Assembly (NCBI RefSeq): GCF_003144245.1
Contig: NW_020289977.1
Coordinates: 124,001 to 188,000 of the forward strand
Source: Jaminaea rosea
Lineage: Eukaryota > Basidiomycota > Exobasidiomycetes > Microstromatales
Reading direction: 5' to 3'
DNA: 64,000 nucleotides
Translations under genes and position numbers: made by a program
Shown here: positions 61,651-64,000 of the stretch, piece after piece
How the letters are laid out: the number at the start of each line of letters is the position of its first letter
Numbering within the stretch: the first letter of the stretch is position 1
Notes under the pieces: model-generated
What the model saw: the letters and a program-made list of their open reading frames with translations, nothing else
Told to the model about the DNA's origin: nothing
Database searches by the model: none

Positions 61651-64000
61651 TCAAGCAGTACTCGTCTCTACCTGCGTAGCCGTCACAGTCGCAGCAGGAG
61701 GCTGGGGCAGCGAAGTCGTGGGTATCGTCGCTGCCGCCGTGCCACCTGGCGTTGCTGCCGCGGTTGCGGCCGTGCTAGCGGGATGCGTAGGGCCCGAGGG
61801 AGGGCCCGAATACGGGGGTGGCTCCTCCTCGCCTGACGCCGCTTCCTCGATCGCATTGCCCTGCTCCTGGATCCCAACGTCCGCCCCTTCTGCAGCCGCC
61901 GAGCCACCCCCGTATCGCGCAGTAGCCAGTGCCGGCCCATCAGCGCCGGAGGTCGTCGCTCCCTGCCTCTGCTGAGCAGCCTGCTGAGCGGCAGCCTGTG
62001 TCGAGAGGCTGAGCCAATGCGACGCACTCTGTCTTGCCGCCACTGCGTCACTATCTAGCCCGCCAGACGCAGCCGCAGACGTTCCCCTCCATCCTCCTGG
62101 CCCGCTCGGATGAGGTGAGACCATTGGCGAGGCGGGCGAGGAGGACCTGCCTCGCCCCATGGACCCGATGGTAGGCGTGGCAGGGGCGGATGCTCCACCT
62201 GCTGCGAAATTGTAGGAGCCGTACCATGATGAGGAGGGAAAGAGGGTGCTGTGCGTGCCTGCGCTGGTGGACGTAGGGGACATGAGACCACTGCCACTCC
62301 CGCTGCTGCTGGTGCTTGTACCGAGCGTACGCGTTGGAGCACCCAAAGGTGGCGATGTGGGACTTGATCTTGCTCCTCCGTTGCGGAATGACGAGCTGGT
62401 CTGGTGTGCCATCCACGTCGGCGTCGTAGCGGCCGAAGCTGAGCCGCCCTGCTGCGGCAACCCCGCTGGCGTGCTCGGGCTCGAAGAGGAAGTTCGCGGC
62501 GAGAAATAGCAGTCCGGCTCTGCAATGACCACGCTGTTCCCAGGTGGAGCAGGGGGTGCATCGCCCGCGACGCTCCAGTAGTTGGGGAGGGAGAGCCAGA
62601 TATCCGATGTACGCGAGTGATTGATGGCGATCGGACATTCAATGACTATATCATAGAGCTTGGGCTTGAGAGCTTCACCGGTGCCGGCTTTGGCTTTGCT
62701 GGCGCTCGTCGAGGATCCGTCTGCTTTCTCGACCCGGAAGGTGAGGCGAAGGAGGTGGTGCACCGCGATGCTCGACTTTGCATGATCCGTGCTCAAGTTG
62801 ATGCGCGTGCCTGCTCCGGGAAGCTGAAGATCAATGCTAAGCTCCCAAGGCCCGGCCGGGTCGAGCAGTGAAGCGAGAGCGTCCTGCTCCGCCTCCTCAT
62901 CATCGCTGTCCATCACTGCGATCCGATCGATGGGGTTGCTAGACGGTCCAGCAATGGCGGAGAGCTGCGCTGCTGCCTCAGTGCGGCGACGGCGTGCGTC
63001 GGCGGGCATGTGGAACTCGCTGGCCGCGATGGCGTAGTCAGCCAGCACGCTACTCCTCAGCGCGTTGGGCTCGTCGGAGATGATGGGTACTAGGGGCTTG
63101 CCGTCGGGGCCCATGAGCTTGAGTAAGGTCCATCGTCGCGGCGTTTCGTGGCGGGCAACCTTTCTGCCCTTGGCGTAATAGTGCGTCTTCTCCTCCAACA
63201 CGGCGGTGAGACGCCAGAGCCTGACTTTCTCGCCCAGCGGGATGAACTTGATCCAGAGCGGGATCTTGGAGCCGCAAGCAAAGGAGCGTCCACTGACGAA
63301 TACGCGGTACGTAAGGGCGTCCTCCCAAGTCCGCTCAACGACGATGGCTTCCGTCTCTTCAGTCCCTTCCTCGTCAGGCGCGTGAACCATGACTACCTCG
63401 CGCTCGCAGGAGAGGTTAGGGGTGAGTGGACCTGAGCGTTTGACGACGGCTTTGAGGGTATAGGTGTTGCGTCCGAAATCAGCATAAAGGGTCGGCGGGA
63501 GATTGGCGGGAAGAGGAAGGGAGATGCTGTACGTGTAGGTGCCCTTCTTGAATTCACGCCAGTCGCAGGGAGGCTGGTTGAGTGACGGGGTGGGGTGAGG
63601 CTCGGTGTCGCCCGGTGCACCGCCTCCTGCGGTCGGTGCTCCTGATCCTTCCCTTCGACCCGAAGAGCTCGTCGGCCGTGAATTGCCACTAGGCGAAGGC
63701 GAAGAGCCATGCTTGCCGTGCCAGCTTCCGCTTCCTTCTCCGCCCTTGCGACCCGACCCTGCCAAGAGCTGCTTCAGACTCTTCTTGGCTAGCGTGGGGC
63801 TACGCAACCCGTCTGGAGTCGCCTTGCCCTTGCCTTTGTCTTTGCTACTGCTCTTCGCTGGGGGGTTGCCGTCCTTGTCGGCTACGACGGAGGGGAGGGC
63901 TTCGAGGGCTTGGGTCAGTCGATCGAGCGAAGGGCGGCGTGAGTGGGGCGCCGAAGACGGCAAAGTCGCACCATCGGGCGAAGCCGAAACCATGTCGCTT
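61651..64000 (-). CDS. alpha-arrestin (ART family), 5' end outside window
   Basis: Adaptor that recruits the Rsp5 ubiquitin ligase to plasma-membrane transporters for endocytosis. The minus-strand frame is open to the right edge; an ATG at 63993 is present, but the protein probably starts further out. About 780 residues are visible. The arrestin N domain is represented by KKGTYTYSISLPLPANLPPT, YTLKAVVKRSG, and the C domain by VFVSGRSFACGSKIPLWIKF, WRLTAVLEEKTHYYAKGRKV, WELSIDLQLPGAG and LLRLTFRVEKAD with DIVIECPIAINHSR. The tail is disordered and ends with a PY motif, PPPYSGPP, the usual Rsp5 WW-domain site. Long tails with PPxY are typical of Rod1/Rog3/CreD relatives. Confidence 0.85.
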   Translation of the reverse strand, partial: SDMVSASPDGATLPSSAPHSRRPSLDRLTQALEALPSVVADKDGNPPAKSSSKDKGKGKATPDGLRSPTLAKKSLKQLLAGSGRKGGEGSGSWHGKHGSSPSPSGNSRPTSSSGRREGSGAPTAGGGAPGDTEPHPTPSLNQPPCDWREFKKGTYTYSISLPLPANLPPTLYADFGRNTYTLKAVVKRSGPLTPNLSCEREVVMVHAPDEEGTEETEAIVVERTWEDALTYRVFVSGRSFACGSKIPLWIKFIPLGEKVRLWRLTAVLEEKTHYYAKGRKVARHETPRRWTLLKLMGPDGKPLVPIISDEPNALRSSVLADYAIAASEFHMPADARRRRTEAAAQLSAIAGPSSNPIDRIAVMDSDDEEAEQDALASLLDPAGPWELSIDLQLPGAGTRINLSTDHAKSSIAVHHLLRLTFRVEKADGSSTSASKAKAGTGEALKPKLYDIVIECPIAINHSRTSDIWLSLPNYWSVAGDAPPAPPGNSVVIAEPDCYFSPRTSSSSPSTPAGLPQQGGSASAATTPTWMAHQTSSSFRNGGARSSPTSPPLGAPTRTLGTSTSSSGSGSGLMSPTSTSAGTHSTLFPSSSWYGSYNFAAGGASAPATPTIGSMGRGRSSSPASPMVSPHPSGPGGWRGTSAAASGGLDSDAVAARQSASHWLSLSTQAAAQQAAQQRQGATTSGADGPALATARYGGGSAAAEGADVGIQEQGNAIEEAASGEEEPPPYSGPPSGPTHPASTAATAAATPGGTAAATIPTTSLPQPPAATVTATQVETSTA

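Overview
The window is nuclear DNA of a basidiomycete fungus. I infer this from GC-rich, Ser/Ala/Gln-rich proteins, introns of 60-105 bases with GTGAGT-type donors and CTGAC/CTAAC-type branch sites, and fungal gene families (velvet factors, Kei1, a Con7-like zinc finger, a PHO80-type cyclin, PalI/Sur7, a Ty3 chromovirus). The gene set would suit a smut relative (Ustilaginomycotina), but that placement is an inference. There are no operons. Genes lie alone or in divergent and convergent pairs, and most are spliced. Exons were joined by hand from open frames, splice signals and family motifs, so boundaries are predictions.

Layout. 0.3-6.4 kb: two intact velvet regulators in tandem, with what looks like a decayed third copy between them. 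7.3-9.8 kb: an F-BAR/RhoGAP protein. 10.3-18.4 kb: two large disordered proteins on the minus strand around a 2.9 kb gene-poor gap. 18.7-25.1 kb: a dense block with Kei1 (sphingolipid synthesis), an Sld7-like replication factor, a MUS81-like protein with no nuclease domain, orotate phosphoribosyltransferase and a small unknown protein. 28.3-35.2 kb: a Con7-like transcription factor, a divergent histone H4/H3 pair and a PHO80-type cyclin.

36.7-48.2 kb is a nest of LTR retrotransposons. A broken Ty1/copia element has 98-base identical terminal repeats and a GCCTT target duplication. Inside it lies a whole-looking Ty3/gypsy chromovirus with 496-base LTRs, one long gag-pol frame and an extra third ORF with its own TATA box just before the 3' LTR. 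The nest ends about 155 bases upstream of the EMC6 start codon.

48.3-64 kb: EMC6, a PalI/Sur7 membrane protein, a FAM210/DUF1279 mitochondrial protein, a GPI-anchored secreted protein, a HAD-fold protein that has lost its catalytic residues, a GGQ release-factor domain fused to a long N-terminal region, PYM, an unknown protein, two tandem small membrane-protein genes with matching exon structure, and the 3' part of an alpha-arrestin running off the right edge.

Most genes are housekeeping or regulatory. The items most worth following up are the extra chromovirus ORF, the tandem small-membrane-protein pair, the nuclease-less MUS81-like protein, the pseudo-HAD, the release-factor fusion and the velvet relic.
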